Shown piece after piece: positions 11,601-22,512 of a stretch of 64,000 bases of DNA. The stretch's first letter is position 1. The number at the start of each line of letters is the position of its first letter. Position numbers and translations under genes: made by a program. The DNA comes from Fratercula arctica (taxonomy: Eukaryota; Chordata; Aves; Charadriiformes; Alcidae). The stretch is from contig CANTUZ010000004.1 in the NCBI GenBank assembly GCA_947846985.1, positions 4,888,927 through 4,952,926 on the forward strand, read 5' to 3'. Below the pieces are notes generated by a model. It had not been told where the DNA came from, searched no databases, and was given only the letters and a program-made list of their open reading frames with translations.

Positions 11601-12993
11601 GCTCGCTCTGCTTCCAAAAGAGCTGAAAACTCAAGAGAAGTGTCAAAAATCAGCTACAAATTACTTGATGCCTGGAAGGCTGGCATTCGAGTAGCCTTTT
11701 TTTTTTATTTGAATGAATATGTTGATTCAACAGACCTGCATGTTGCGTGGTAGTAAGAGTAGATAAATCCTGGCAGCTACATTTTCAGTCATTTGTCCAG
11801 ATGCTCAGACAATCAGGGGTTAAGTGCTTGGGCTGCCCTTCTCCCCTTATGAATTATCCTGTTCTCGGGCTTCCAATTCATAATTCTCTGTAGAAATGTT
11901 TCTTTCCTGACTTCAAATTTCAAATGTTAATACAGCTCTGCAGCCCTCTCTTCCCACTCTCTTCCCCCATGCCTGGCATGGAAATCCTGGTCATTGTGTT
12001 GCTTTCAGTAGTTTTCCAGAAAAAGGAAGTGGCATTTATAGGAGAATGGTATAAATGTACAACTGAACTCCTGTTAAAAACACAGTTGTTCTTTGTTGAT
12101 AGACAAAGGAGAAAACATTTTCAACAGACTACAAATTAGAAAGTTTTCATTGTGAAATTTCAATATGAAATCATTTCATTTCAGTATATATTTATCTATA
12201 TATGTATATCTCTTCAAAATTCAGGCTACAAAGGTGGAAGTAACATTGAGCCAAAAAGGTCAAAGGGTTAAGTCTTTCTCTTGAAAATCGGTATGTATTT
12301 TCAGGCCGACTGAAAGAGACATTTCCATAACTGTAATTTATGCAGTTCTGAATCAGAATTTAGATTAAAACTTTGAAGTGTCTGCTACAAAAAGCCATGA
12401 TGTTAAAAACTCCAGTTATCACTCTGGGCTCTTGCACATCAGACAAGAGTTTTGATTGTAATGGGATTTTCCTTCTTTAAGATATAAGAAAAAAGTGAGT
12501 TGTAAAGATTTATGTACTATGTCACAGTATTCTTAGAGATTGCTGTTTTTGTAAGATTGGTTCTTTCATGAAAGCATTTTTCTTCCACTCTCCATCAAAG
12601 TTACATCTCTGGCTCTGGAAGTAAGGTTTTTCCTGCTAGTGTGGTGGTTGTCTTTTTTTTTCTTTCTTTTTTTAAAAATGTCAGTCACACCTTGAGAGCG
12701 TTATTCGTTTGACTATTGCCTTCTTTATGATGCTGTCAAAATTATGAAGTATATTCCCAAAGAATGAGAGGAATGGAGAGGGAAAAGGAATGAATTTATA
12801 ACAGTGAGAACTGCCCAAAATAAAACATTTTACTACTTTTGTTCATTAAAGTAATATTCTTATTTTACAGTGATCCTCTTAGAAATGAGAAAATATACTT
12901 GATTGAGTCACATTGCTACAAGCCTGTACAATAGAGATTTTTCTGAAATATAATATTGGGATTAAAATGAAAATACATTACCATCTCCTTTAG
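8681..12993. other. Non-coding DNA, probably intronic
   Basis: No gene is supported. A 41-bp stretch at 9677-9717 sits between acceptor-like cttcttccttctag and donor-like GGCAG|GTGAGT. Its length would break the phase between the neighbouring candidate exons, so it was not called. The rest is AT-rich with short T and A runs. Confidence 0.35.
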
Positions 12994-13161
12994 ACTTTGC
13001 TGGTTTAGTCATTCATGTGAGAAGTGCATGTTGGAGAGCAGCAGTTCAGACGGCGTGCCTGGAAATAACCTGACAGTCTTCCTCCACGTGAGGCTGAAGC
13101 GAGGGCTTCAGGCAGTTGCTGAGACGGATGCAGCTGCCGCGGGCGTTCCTGCAATAGGCAG
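12994..13161 (+). CDS. Candidate internal coding exon with a CxxC motif
   Basis: Seen: acceptor taccatctcctttag, 168 bp, donor GGCAG|GTAGAC. The frame is open with one leading base (phase 2 start), 55 codons and two trailing bases (phase 2 end). The start fits the exon ending at 3641 and the end fits the exon starting at 13296. The peptide begins LCWFSHSCEKCMLE, contains the run NNLTVFLHVRLKRG, and ends in an Ala-rich segment AETDAAAAGVPAIG. The CEKC pair with the earlier Cys and His could suggest a small metal-binding site, but this is inference. The block is GC-richer than its surroundings and keeps several CpGs. The minus strand is open too, with a weaker splice setting. I do not recognise the protein. 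Confidence 0.4.
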
Positions 13162-13295
13162 GTAGACCAGCCTCTAGTCTTTGAATAATCCAAATAAGAC
13201 AAAGCCTAATTACAACCTATAATAACACTACCTTAAAATTACTGGGGACCTCTTTTTACATTTCTTACAAACCTGACGCTTCATGGTCGATTCAG

Positions 13296-13455
13296 ACAGC
13301 CAGTGAAGCAAAAAAAGGTGTTCTTGAGCGATTTTTGCAGCTCCACAGTGACAAAGAAGATGTGGCAACAGCTGGTGACAGCCATCTCCTCTATTTGTCC
13401 CTGGAAAGGCAGCTCCATACCACAGGTGGTCCTTGATCATCTGAAGTTTGACTAG
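13296..13455 (+). CDS. Candidate terminal coding exon (stop TAG)
   Basis: Seen: a 134-bp gap after the exon ending at 13161, with a pyrimidine-rich stretch and a consensus-like branch sequence (ctgac) about 20 bases before gattcag. No other AG lies between them. The first base completes an Arg codon from the previous exon, then 52 codons run to TAG at 13453-13455. The peptide begins QPVKQKKVFLSDFC, has KKMWQQLVTAISSI in the middle, and ends VVLDHLKFD. The minus strand over 13273-13462 is also open, with an acceptor-like tract (tgttttttcag) and a weaker donor (CAG|GTTTGT), so a minus-strand exon is the main alternative. Phase agreement over three junctions favours the + strand. The product is not recognised. 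Confidence 0.38.
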
Positions 13456-14825
13456 TCTGGCCCTGAAAAAACAACAAAAGCAGATTTTTGATCTGAAGTC
13501 TTTTATTAGGTCTAAATTGAGCCTCTGAAAGCAATTGAAATTACAACTGCTCTTAACGACATATAAAGCTCAGCCTGAATGGCAACCCATTTCACTACAC
13601 TTTAATGGTATGAATTCTACAGCAGAGACCTTATCAACTCTTAGGGACATTTATTAAGAACCCACTTTGTCTGTGCAGTTACTTGTGGGTGAAGACAAAA
13701 ACTAACAGCCTTTAATTACCTGGCACTGCTTTGAATATGAGAGCTCTGAAAGAGATGCTATTTAACAGTATTTATTGCATTATTTTTCTTATACTGAGCC
13801 TTTTCTACAAACAATATTCATTACACTACTTTTTAATTTCCAGTGCAAAATGCTGTAACCCATTCTATGTTATTTATTAGTTAATCACAAAATGCATATA
13901 TATGCAATGAAATATTTATATAAAATTCCATATTAAAATATTTCATTTGAATGTACAACAGACTTCCTCAGAAGGAAATTTAGGGTTGTATAATAGTTTC
14001 ACGGTTCTAATTCTAAAGTTGTTATAAATTTGTTTACCAGCGTAGAAGTTGCTGGTCTTTGTTATGATATAATGATGCTCAAAAGTTCCTTTTGGGAAAC
14101 AGAACAATGATGTAAAAATGGTATGACTGAGTCTTGAATATCAATATCAAGCCTTTTTCATTGTTAGGACACAGGAAAAATAGTCATGTTATCATGTGAA
14201 TTTTTTTAAAGATGTTTAAGCACTGCATAAGGAGGCCAAGTGTTAAATGATACTGAGTGGTACCTTCTGAGTATCATGGCAGAATGTTCACTTGAAATAT
14301 ACAGCACTTAAGGAATGATGTGTTTAGCATGACATGAATTGCCAGAAGCTTTATTTTTGTTGCATTAGAAGATATCCAAGTGTGAAAATGAAGCAGCTTT
14401 AGACTTGTGCAGTGGTATTTGCTGTTAGAGAACTGGAAATTAAGCAGAAAAAAATGTGGTTGCACATTTTCAACACAAGATTCAGTACTGACTTGCTTCA
14501 ACTCTGAAACATGTTTTTAGGTAGTGTTATCCCTTAAATTTATATACTAGAAGAACTAATGGCGAGGAAAACTATTTTTTTTGAGCATTTAAAATTATTT
14601 ACATTATAAAATTTTATCTTTTCCGCTGCCAATGTATTTGACATACCGTAGGTTTTATAACCTTCTAAAGAGAGGTGTCGTCTCTTTTCAGCTATGCAAT
14701 CTAGTTACCAAGGAACTGAGACACAGCTCGGTGACACGCAAGATTTCAGGCCTCTAACTGCTTGAGAATTATACCTTTAGTATGCAAATACATCTCCTGG
14801 GGAAGTTCTGATTAAAGGCAAATTA

Positions 14826-14831
14826 AATAAA
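14826..14831 (+). terminator. Candidate poly(A) signal AATAAA
   Basis: AATAAA is followed within a few bases by a GT-rich stretch (tgtatgtgtc), the usual arrangement for 3' end formation. It lies about 1.4 kb after the putative stop codon at 13455. AATAAA is common in AT-rich DNA, so this is a weak call. Confidence 0.25.
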
Positions 14832-15510
14832 TGTATGTGTCATTTAAAGTCAATGATATGTGTAAAACTGTAAAATTATATGGTAATTTGTATGCTGTGT
14901 CTGTCTATCAGGAATGATATTTCTTACTGAAATTATAAATTGATAAAAGAGTAGATTCTTCTGTAAGAATGAACTACCACTAGACTACCCTTCCTGCCAC
15001 ATCAATAACCCAGTAAATCTCCGGCCATTTTCAAACACATTTTTTGGCTTTTTTTCCGCTATTTCTGCTCTTGAAAAGCATCCTGTTCATGGCTGTGCTA
15101 GAAATGTTGTTAACTGAATCTTGACAGCAGAGTTTCTACGAGGAGGCAAGTTTCAAACTGTCACTTTCTCCTTCCATCTTTGCCTTTCATTCTTCCCACA
15201 AAACTTTCCCTTCTTTTTCTTGTTATTTTTATCCTGCAGACAAAAGCATTTCTCCCCTTATCCAATGCAGTAAGCAAAGGAGGATTTTTGTGTGTTTAAT
15301 AAAAGGACTGCAACTCAGCCATTCATTTTTGGAAATTGGTATGCAACTCTGACCTAATCTAAAAAGGTCCAATTGGATAATCAGAATGTAGCTTTGAAAA
15401 AGAGCTTATCTTAACAGCCAGACTGTGCTCTCAATTATATACTCTGCATAATATAAAGGTGGCCCAAACTGGAATTGTTTGTTTAGCTCTTGTCTACTTC
15501 CTCCTTTCAA

Positions 15511-15530
15511 TTTTTTTTTTTTTTTTTTTT
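15511..15530 (+). repeat. Poly(T) run, 20 bases
   Basis: This is an uninterrupted T homopolymer. No SINE or LINE body was recognised on the minus strand next to it. Confidence 0.9.
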
Positions 15531-16790
15531 ATACTATTTGCTGCTTTTAAAACCTTCTGTTGGGTGACAGTATTGTGGGTTGAGATGTTTCCATTTGTTA
15601 CTGGATGAGGTTAGCAGAGTGTGAAAGAAAAAAATTAGTTTCCGCGGAACAGGAGCTTTAGAAAAGTATTTCTCATCTCTTGGAATTGATGATTACTAGT
15701 TTTATGGGGCAGATGGGGAGGGGTTAGCTCTAGAGAGGGCAGGGAAGAGTAACTAAGAAAGGAGCTTTGTGAAACAGCTGAAGGCTTTTATGAGACAAAA
15801 TGCTGTAAGGATTGTTTCTCTTTCTAAGTGCTTCTTTAAAAATGTCTGTATTTATTTGGTACGTTTTTCCAATAGACATACATGTTGGATACGTTTAGGA
15901 GCATTTCTGTGTGTGTCAGATGCATGTGCCTACTCCTAATCACAGTAAGCCCGTTCCAGAATACAAACGAACATGACTGGCAACGCCATGTCACGTTCCC
16001 AGCCTCAAAAATACTGTGATCGAATTTGTTTCTTGCTGAATACTCCTTCAGCCCTGGGCCATATACAGTATGCACCTGTTTAGCTGTGTGTCTGATGGAG
16101 GGGATGTATATTTTAATTGGGTGGTTTTTAAATACCTCTCACTACTCCATTCAGTTTTTAAATGACTAGTGTTTGGCTGATTTTAAGGAACTGTCTTAAA
16201 CTAAGAATTTTTTAACAGGAAATTGTGATGAAAATGTATATCATAAGCTCAATGAGAAAATAATTGTCTTTGTTCTGTGCCATACCCAGTATAGTGTGAG
16301 TCAGTGCTTATCATACATTAAAGTTTCCTAACAATTTCATGTAAAGCAGTGCAGTCCTCCTCTAAACAAGGTCTAATCTGTACAGGGGGTACTAACATGC
16401 CTGTACATTCTTATACCTAGTACCTTGTTTACCTAACAAAATTTCAGCTGTATTTGTAACTCTTCTCAGCAATGTTTGTATCTGATTGCCTAAAATATTC
16501 CTTTTACACCAGTAGTGGTGTGGTACTGGATCTTAGCTGGAACTGGTACCTGCTCCAGAGACAAAGGAAAATGCTTCTCATATGACAAATGATAAAAAGT
16601 AGATAAAGAAACTGCAGCTTCATCCTTCATAGTATGTCGGTGGTATTTGTGTAATTATCCTGCTTGGGCCCTGGGTCCCAAAGCCAGGATAAATAAAGAA
16701 AATTCTTTGAGAGATTACTGGGAAAAAGATTAGCGGTAAAAGGGAGCAGAACCACATGCTTCAGTACCTGCTCGATCACTCTCTTCGTAG

Positions 16791-16847
16791 CCTGGCTGAC
16801 AAAGATAACCGAAACTGCAGCATGTGTTTCACAAAGACCACCTACAG
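16791..16847 (+). CDS. Candidate coding exon, unidentified
   Basis: Seen: acceptor-like tcactctcttcgtag, then 57 bp, then CTACAG|GTAAAT. The frame has one leading base, 18 codons (LADKDNRNCSMCFTKTTY) and two trailing bases. The same frame is open upstream to 16711, reading EQNHMLQYLLDHSLRS just before the acceptor-like site, so the exon may start further left and the apparent acceptor may be fortuitous. Codon choice (CTG, CTC, GAC, AAC, AAG, ACC, TAC) is unlike the AT-rich surroundings, and three CpGs are kept. The trailing two bases match the exon starting at 17330. I do not recognise the protein; the CSMC pair is the only motif seen. Confidence 0.35.
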
Positions 16848-17329
16848 GTAAATCCTTTCATTTAATTCTTCTTCAATAAGAAGAAAGATATCCCCAAACG
16901 TTGTTCTTAACAGAAGCACCAGAAATAAAATAACAGCAGTTCATTAGTTAAGAGAGAAAAGCAACAGTTTTGTACCTATCTGATAGGGATTTTACTTTTA
17001 GACTCTTCAAATACTTCATGAAAAAACCTAATTCAATGCATTTCAATTCAACTAGTTATATAATATTATTCTACTAGTAACCAGACTTTACATCTTATAA
17101 CGCTATTTCATTTTTTAAAAATGGAAATAAATCAACATTTTTTGAGAATTACTGTCTAAGCGTGAATTCACTAAATATTGGCCAGTTTCATTAAAGGAGA
17201 AGAATAATGAGTGTTTTTAACTGATTTGAGCAAAGCAGGAAAAACTGTTGCAAAGCTTTGCTTTAAATATGTATTGGTATTTGGAAGTCATCGCCCAGTG
17301 ATTTACAAAGTTTAGTTTTCCCCCTGCAG
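16848..17329. other. Putative short intron
   Basis: This is AT-rich sequence between two candidate exons whose reading phases match. It ends in a strong pyrimidine tract, tttagttttccccctgcag. Confidence 0.3.
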
Positions 17330-17381
17330 GTTTATGCGTAACCACGTCTTCCGTGAAATTTCTTTGCACTTTCCTTTGTAA
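17330..17381 (+). CDS. Candidate terminal coding exon (stop TAA)
   Basis: Seen: one of the best 3' splice sites in the window (gttttccccctgcag). One base then completes an Arg codon, and 16 codons run to TAA at 17379-17381. The peptide is FMRNHVFREISLHFPL. Several codons carry CpG (CGT, AAC CAC GTC, CGT). The start phase fits the exon ending at 16847. Inference: the 3' coding end of a second small + strand gene, or an alternative 3' end of the gene whose putative last exon ends at 13455. The exon is short, so chance is a serious alternative. Confidence 0.33.
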
Positions 17382-18621
17382 AGGAAGCTGAGTCTACTCT
17401 CATAACCGTGTTATTTCCATGCCTTACTAACAGAGTAATATGTTACTCTCCATTTGCTATTTTATTGCTTTCTGATTTTTTTATTTACTCCTAAAATATA
17501 TACAAAAATACAGACGGAAGTTCCAGAAGTATTTTCTAGTTTAATCACCACTAAAAATTCATTCCAAGTCTTTGCAACTGTAGGGACTCCTTAATTTCCC
17601 GATTCAGATAGGACTAACATATGTTTTTAACGTGCTGCAAAAAATTGTATCAATCACATACTGTTTTCACTTTTTCCAATGGCATTGATTTAAACATCAA
17701 CTTAAAGTTGTTTTTTTTTTTTAATTTTATCAAAATCTTGGCTCTCATGTATAAAATGCCAGATTGACTATGTGCATCTTGAAATTGTTTAAGTTCTTTA
17801 ACAGCAGCATGTTGACAATTGAGATTCATCTCTGATCTGAAAAGTATGTCTCATGGCAGTAGACCATAACTAAGGGCAGTAGATAGCTAGATGAAGTAAA
17901 TAGTTTACAGCTTTGAAGAAGCCAGTGTCATATGTTTTCTGTATTTGTTAACAACTTTTCTTGAGAGCGATCTACTGAGAACGATGGTTGCCTACTGTTT
18001 CTCAACCCTGTTTTATGCTGGATTGTAGAACACAGGTTTATTTTCATAGAGGTGGCATCATGTCTGCGTATCGCACAAAAACAAGGGAAAACTTTAGGCT
18101 ATGCAGATTGATGGAAATCAATGCTACAGGCGTATCTCCAAGAACATAGCATCCTACGCACTAACACCAAAGAGCTATGGACTGCACAGGATACCTACGT
18201 GCTTCATACTCACACATTTTATATTGGACAATCTGAAATGTTTAGCTGTTCTGGGCATATCAGATCACACTATTCTATATTAATTTCTCTCCTAATTCTA
18301 TTTGTTTTGATGAGCAAATTGCTGAGCACAAAGTAAATGTTAACAATTCTGTGTATCTCTGAAACTGACCTTTTTTTCTGGATGCTGTTTTAAAACTTGG
18401 TTTAAAAGAGGAACTTTTCATCGTATTTTCTCAGACTTTTAACTATATCTCTTAATTCTTGGTTAATCTAAAGAGAAAGGAGTTTAAATTCTCCCTCATA
18501 TCAGCATTCCCACATGTCCGAGTGTTGCTAACATTCTGTGAGGGAAGGCCTCCTGGGAAAAAAATGGGGGAGCAAACATTAAGTGTTACTGGTACGTTCT
18601 TCCCCTTTCCTGCTGAAATAG
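17382..18621. other. Non-coding DNA, nothing supported
   Basis: This is AT-rich sequence. Short open frames around 18101-18336 lack splice sites and codon bias. Confidence 0.35.
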
Positions 18622-18723
18622 TTTCGCACCCAGGATACGGCTCCTACAAAGGGATGAATTCTGTCTATCTGCTACGTGGCACAGATGAGCCAGGTCACAT
18701 CCCCTCATCAAAAAAGTATTCGG
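18622..18723 (+). CDS. Candidate internal coding exon, phase 1 to 1
   Basis: Seen: a pyrimidine-rich tract (ttcttcccctttcctg) ending in gaaatag, then 102 bp, then CGG|GTGAGC. The only frame open throughout starts with two bases and contains HPGYGSYKGMNSVYLLRG followed by TDEPGHIPSSKKYS; four CpGs are kept. The frame stays open to 18866, which is why a longer open frame exists here. Its phase does not match the neighbouring candidate exons, so it would need partners I did not find. The product is not recognised; it may be chance. Confidence 0.25.
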
Positions 18724-21700
18724 GTGAGCAGATGAGAGAGGAATATCAGCTTATAAAGAAACACATACTTAGAAAGGCTGGACTTGGAAGAAAGCAAAGA
18801 CAAATAGTTGGAGCGAGACAGTGGAATTCACAAATAGTAAAATGGATAAGGCAATATAATTTATAAGTGGAGATGTCAGGCAACTCAACAGGGCTGGAAT
18901 AAAAATTATCTGCACAATATTCATAATTTTAAAAGTAATTAAGATAGCTATATGGACTTTTAATATGCTGGATCTCGGGTCAAAGATGGGAGCATTGTGC
19001 TTCAGGTGATAAAACTAATTTAGTTATAATTAATGATCCCGTGATTAAAATGGGCCAAAAGAGGAGTAGCAAATTTCCTAGTAGTAATTACTATAGTCTA
19101 TAAACATTTTTTCTTTTTTTTTTTTAAACTAGTGAGTGTGATAGTGAAAAGATCTGTAGTCTAAATCAGACTACTTTGCTATATTTAAAATTAAATGAAG
19201 TGTACCAAAAACTGAAAAATGTCTTGCTTTTTAATTTTCAGATAATATCTGAAGAACTGCAAGAAGTAATAGTTAAGGAAATGCAGTAGCCCACTGACAT
19301 GTTACTCGCTGTTAATTCAGATAAGGTTTATTGAGTCAGAAACTTCTTCCAGACCTATTTACTGATCTGAAAATGGTGCTCTAATATTTGATTAAAGATT
19401 ACTGCCACATCTGTGGAAGAATTAGTGCTCTTCATAATGGCTGCCCTTTCAGTTTTGTAATTCAAAACAACAATCTGTGCCCACTCTATTAGAAATCTGA
19501 CCCATAATTCTTTGGAGAATGCGATGGCAAAAATTGAAGGGCATACAGATCTTTTAACCATATCGCATCTAGAAATAAAATTTCAAGAATGAAGACGTCC
19601 CAGACAATGACAAAGTGTAAACAGGTGAAAGTTGCGGAGAGTTGTAATATGTCAATGAGTACGCAAGCAAAAAATGACAACTGCTACAAAATGTAACGTG
19701 CAGATTTACCATATGACATTTTCTCCCCAATAATGACAGAATAAAGTCTTAACATCATAGCCACAGACCTCCTAATTACTAGACATTGCTCTTGGATATG
19801 TATTAGTATTGTCCTGATGTAAAAAAGACTATAATACATGCAGAGGCACTGGAATGTGATGGACTTCAAAAGTTCTTTTAATTCATTCTTATTAATAAGA
19901 AAGTCACTTGGCCATTTCTGTGCAGCAGAATCAGAACTGTGCTGCCAATGCCAGAGATGCTTTCAGCTCTCTAAATGGGTGGATGCAGGGAAATTAAACT
20001 ATTGTTCATTTCTACAGTAATTATTTGCCCTCCATGAGCCAATACAGCTAGGAACAAGTTTAAATTTACCCTTGTGAAGACGAACTGCACTATTTGTCAG
20101 AAAATCAGTGCTTCAGAATGTGTTCTTCTTGGGAATTTTTGACAGTTATGTGAGACTCTGAGCTTCTGGTCAGAATGCGTCCCTGCCAGCAGATGGGACT
20201 TACTGTTCAAAGCACTGGAGTAAAGAAAAGCTTGGCCTGAGATAGACTGGGAATCTGGACAGTCCTCTGGGGAAAGGGCAATTCATACTGAAGTGCAATT
20301 AGCTTAGCAGTTTGGCTTTGGAATTTAGCTAGAGACTTTGGTTTCCAAATGGCAAGCAAAGAGCAGGAAAATGTCTTGCTTTTTCTCTCTCCCTCTCTCT
20401 CTTTCACTCTCTCACATATTATTATTCTTTTCTTTTTCCTTTTTTTTTTGTTTCCCCAGCACACCTGTCAAACTCACTTTCTGATTGAGAATAGCAGAAG
20501 AAGAAAAAGAACTTTTGAAAACTTTTGCTGACTAGAAAAGCTCCTTTATGAAAAATGTCATTAGGATTTCTGAAATTTTATGTTTGCGTTAACAGTCTTG
20601 GATCTTTAGTCTTACTCATGCGAGGATTAGCTACAACCATTCCAACTTATATTAGATATATTCTTGAAAAGATTTTATCCACTCTTGTATTGTCTGCCAT
20701 TCTACAACTTCAGCAGAAGAAATGAACCTAAGGAGACTAAAAATTGCATGCTATCCTTACTTTCAATATTTTTGATAGAAATGTTGGGCTTTTCCCTGTA
20801 AATCCTAATGACTAAGATGTGAATAATAATTCTTTAATGTTTGTGATCTTTTTGAAGGTCAGAATAATTTAAGGGTCTAAAGAACAGTATTGCTGTTTGG
20901 TTAATACCTGCTTCTTATCAGTAGCAGAGTAATTTCTTGTTGCTTGGATAAGACCGGAACAGACTAGGCCAATAAACCTCCATTTCTGCCGTTGTGTTTC
21001 TATACTCGTTCAGAGGTAATGTATGCAAATCCTCGATGATGCTTCTGGAAACTGAATTTTTAAAAAAAAATTTTAATTCCTTTATCTTTTGTACAGAAAC
21101 CTGGGGCTTTCTCCCTCTTGCATACAGAATATTTAATTCAGTGGTGTTTCTTATGCATGTTAGAGTGAAATATGCACTTTTATCTCCTTTACAAAATTGG
21201 GCCCTTTATATTTATTAGAAAGATGTGCTTTTGAGACGAAGAAGACCATACTTGAAAACAAAATGACAAAGTCCTAAGCCTGGTCTCAAGTCTTCCAGTG
21301 TATCTTTATGCCCTGACAATCCCGGTGGATGCTTGTAAAATTCAGTTTAGATCCAAAACAAGCCTCCAGTATTAGCAAGAAATATGATGATGGTACCTTA
21401 TTAATGAAGCATTTAGCCTTGTCTGGCAATATAATCTCAAAATCTGTCATATTGCATCTCTGCTGAAACACACTCGCATATAAATTTTGTGGAGATGTAT
21501 GTATATAATATGCATACAACACAGGCTGCTGTTTCCAGGGGTTTTGTACATAACTTACATAGCTAGATGCAATTGTGTGTTATTGTCTCATTAAGTTGTT
21601 ATATCATATTCTGCCATCATTGAAATCTAGTCATCTTCTCTTGAGCTACGTTAATTTTATGAAGTAGAGGGATGAGGCTAGTACAAACCAAGTGAAAACT

Positions 21701-22421
21701 GCAAAAAAGAATACAGTGCTCACAAAATGATGTGCCTGCAGGATTTTCTAAAATTATTCCCAGGGTAAGAGACAGCAGTAAGAACAATTTTAATCACAAA
21801 ACCCTATTTCCTCAGTTTATTTCCATTGCGGGTGGGCCAAATCAGTGTTACTTTGCACCAGACTACCAGACTTTAGCCTACTGTCACTAAGTTTGCAAAG
21901 AATAATCGCAGACAGCATTCTGCGGTGGTCTTCTCTGCCCTTCATTTACAGAAATAGAGAATATGTTTCACCTACAAGCATGCATCCTGTGTTATTCCTT
22001 ATTTCCACCTTCTCTGTAAAATAATTCAGCAATTTGGGACCCAACTTTCAGGCTAGTGGTGCAAAACCAATGAAGAGTAAACGATAAACGGATGCAGTCT
22101 ATATAAGGTTCAGAGCTATCTTCCATAAAACTTTCACTACACTGCAGAACAATCTCAGATGCTCACGGTGCATCACACTAAGTAGGGTCGTATCAATAAA
22201 ATTTTTATTTCCATCCCTATTAATGCTCCCAGGTACCTGGATACAGACACTGGTGACTGGGAGCCTTTGCAGATATTTGCATCTCTTTTACCCAAGGTAT
22301 TTTAGTGTCATGACTAGAGATTTCTTTTTAGGTCTGAATCAAACCAGGTCAATCAAAAGATTCTGGGCTTTGGATCAAATCGTAGGCATTTTTGTCCAAA
22401 GATAAGACAATTGCCCTTACT
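18724..22421. other. Non-coding DNA, nothing supported
   Basis: This is AT-rich sequence with several short open frames on both strands but no splice-flanked coding block. A polypyrimidine tract is listed at 20378-20459. Confidence 0.4.
20378..20459 (+). repeat. Polypyrimidine / CT-rich low-complexity tract
   Basis: CT repeats (tctctccctctctctct) give way to T-rich sequence interrupted by one short purine-containing part (acatattattatt). The tract ends in tttccccag, which resembles a strong 3' splice site, but no coding frame follows it. Confidence 0.8.
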
Positions 22422-22512
22422 TCAGGAATGGGTAAACAGAGGCAGGTGTTTTGATTTGTCTGAGATCTCTCACTCAGCCAGATACAGGCTCAGAACTGAA
22501 CTGCCACCACTA
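22422..22512 (-). mobile_element. Possible MIR-family SINE relic, antisense
   Basis: The order gaatgggtaaacagaggca, then tgatttgtctgagatctc, then ggctcagaactgaac follows the complement of the MIR core (atgggaaactgaggca, gtgacttgcccaaggtca, gagctgggactagaac). Divergence is high, as expected of an amniote-wide old SINE. Confidence 0.5.

Larger units (their letters stand above)
13456..16710. other. Possible 3' UTR followed by non-coding DNA
   Basis: If the stop at 13453-13455 is real, the 3' UTR starts here. A candidate poly(A) signal is listed separately at 14826. Around 14640-14830 the sequence keeps several CpGs and carries an exact octamer ATGCAAAT (14782-14789), so it may be conserved UTR or regulatory DNA. 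A 20-base poly(T) run lies at 15511-15530. No further gene is supported. Confidence 0.3.

Noticed and set aside
18459..18866. 135-codon open frame (+) taken as a single gene
   Set aside because: No promoter, start context or known domain. Only its middle part has splice-like borders, so that part alone is listed as an exon candidate.
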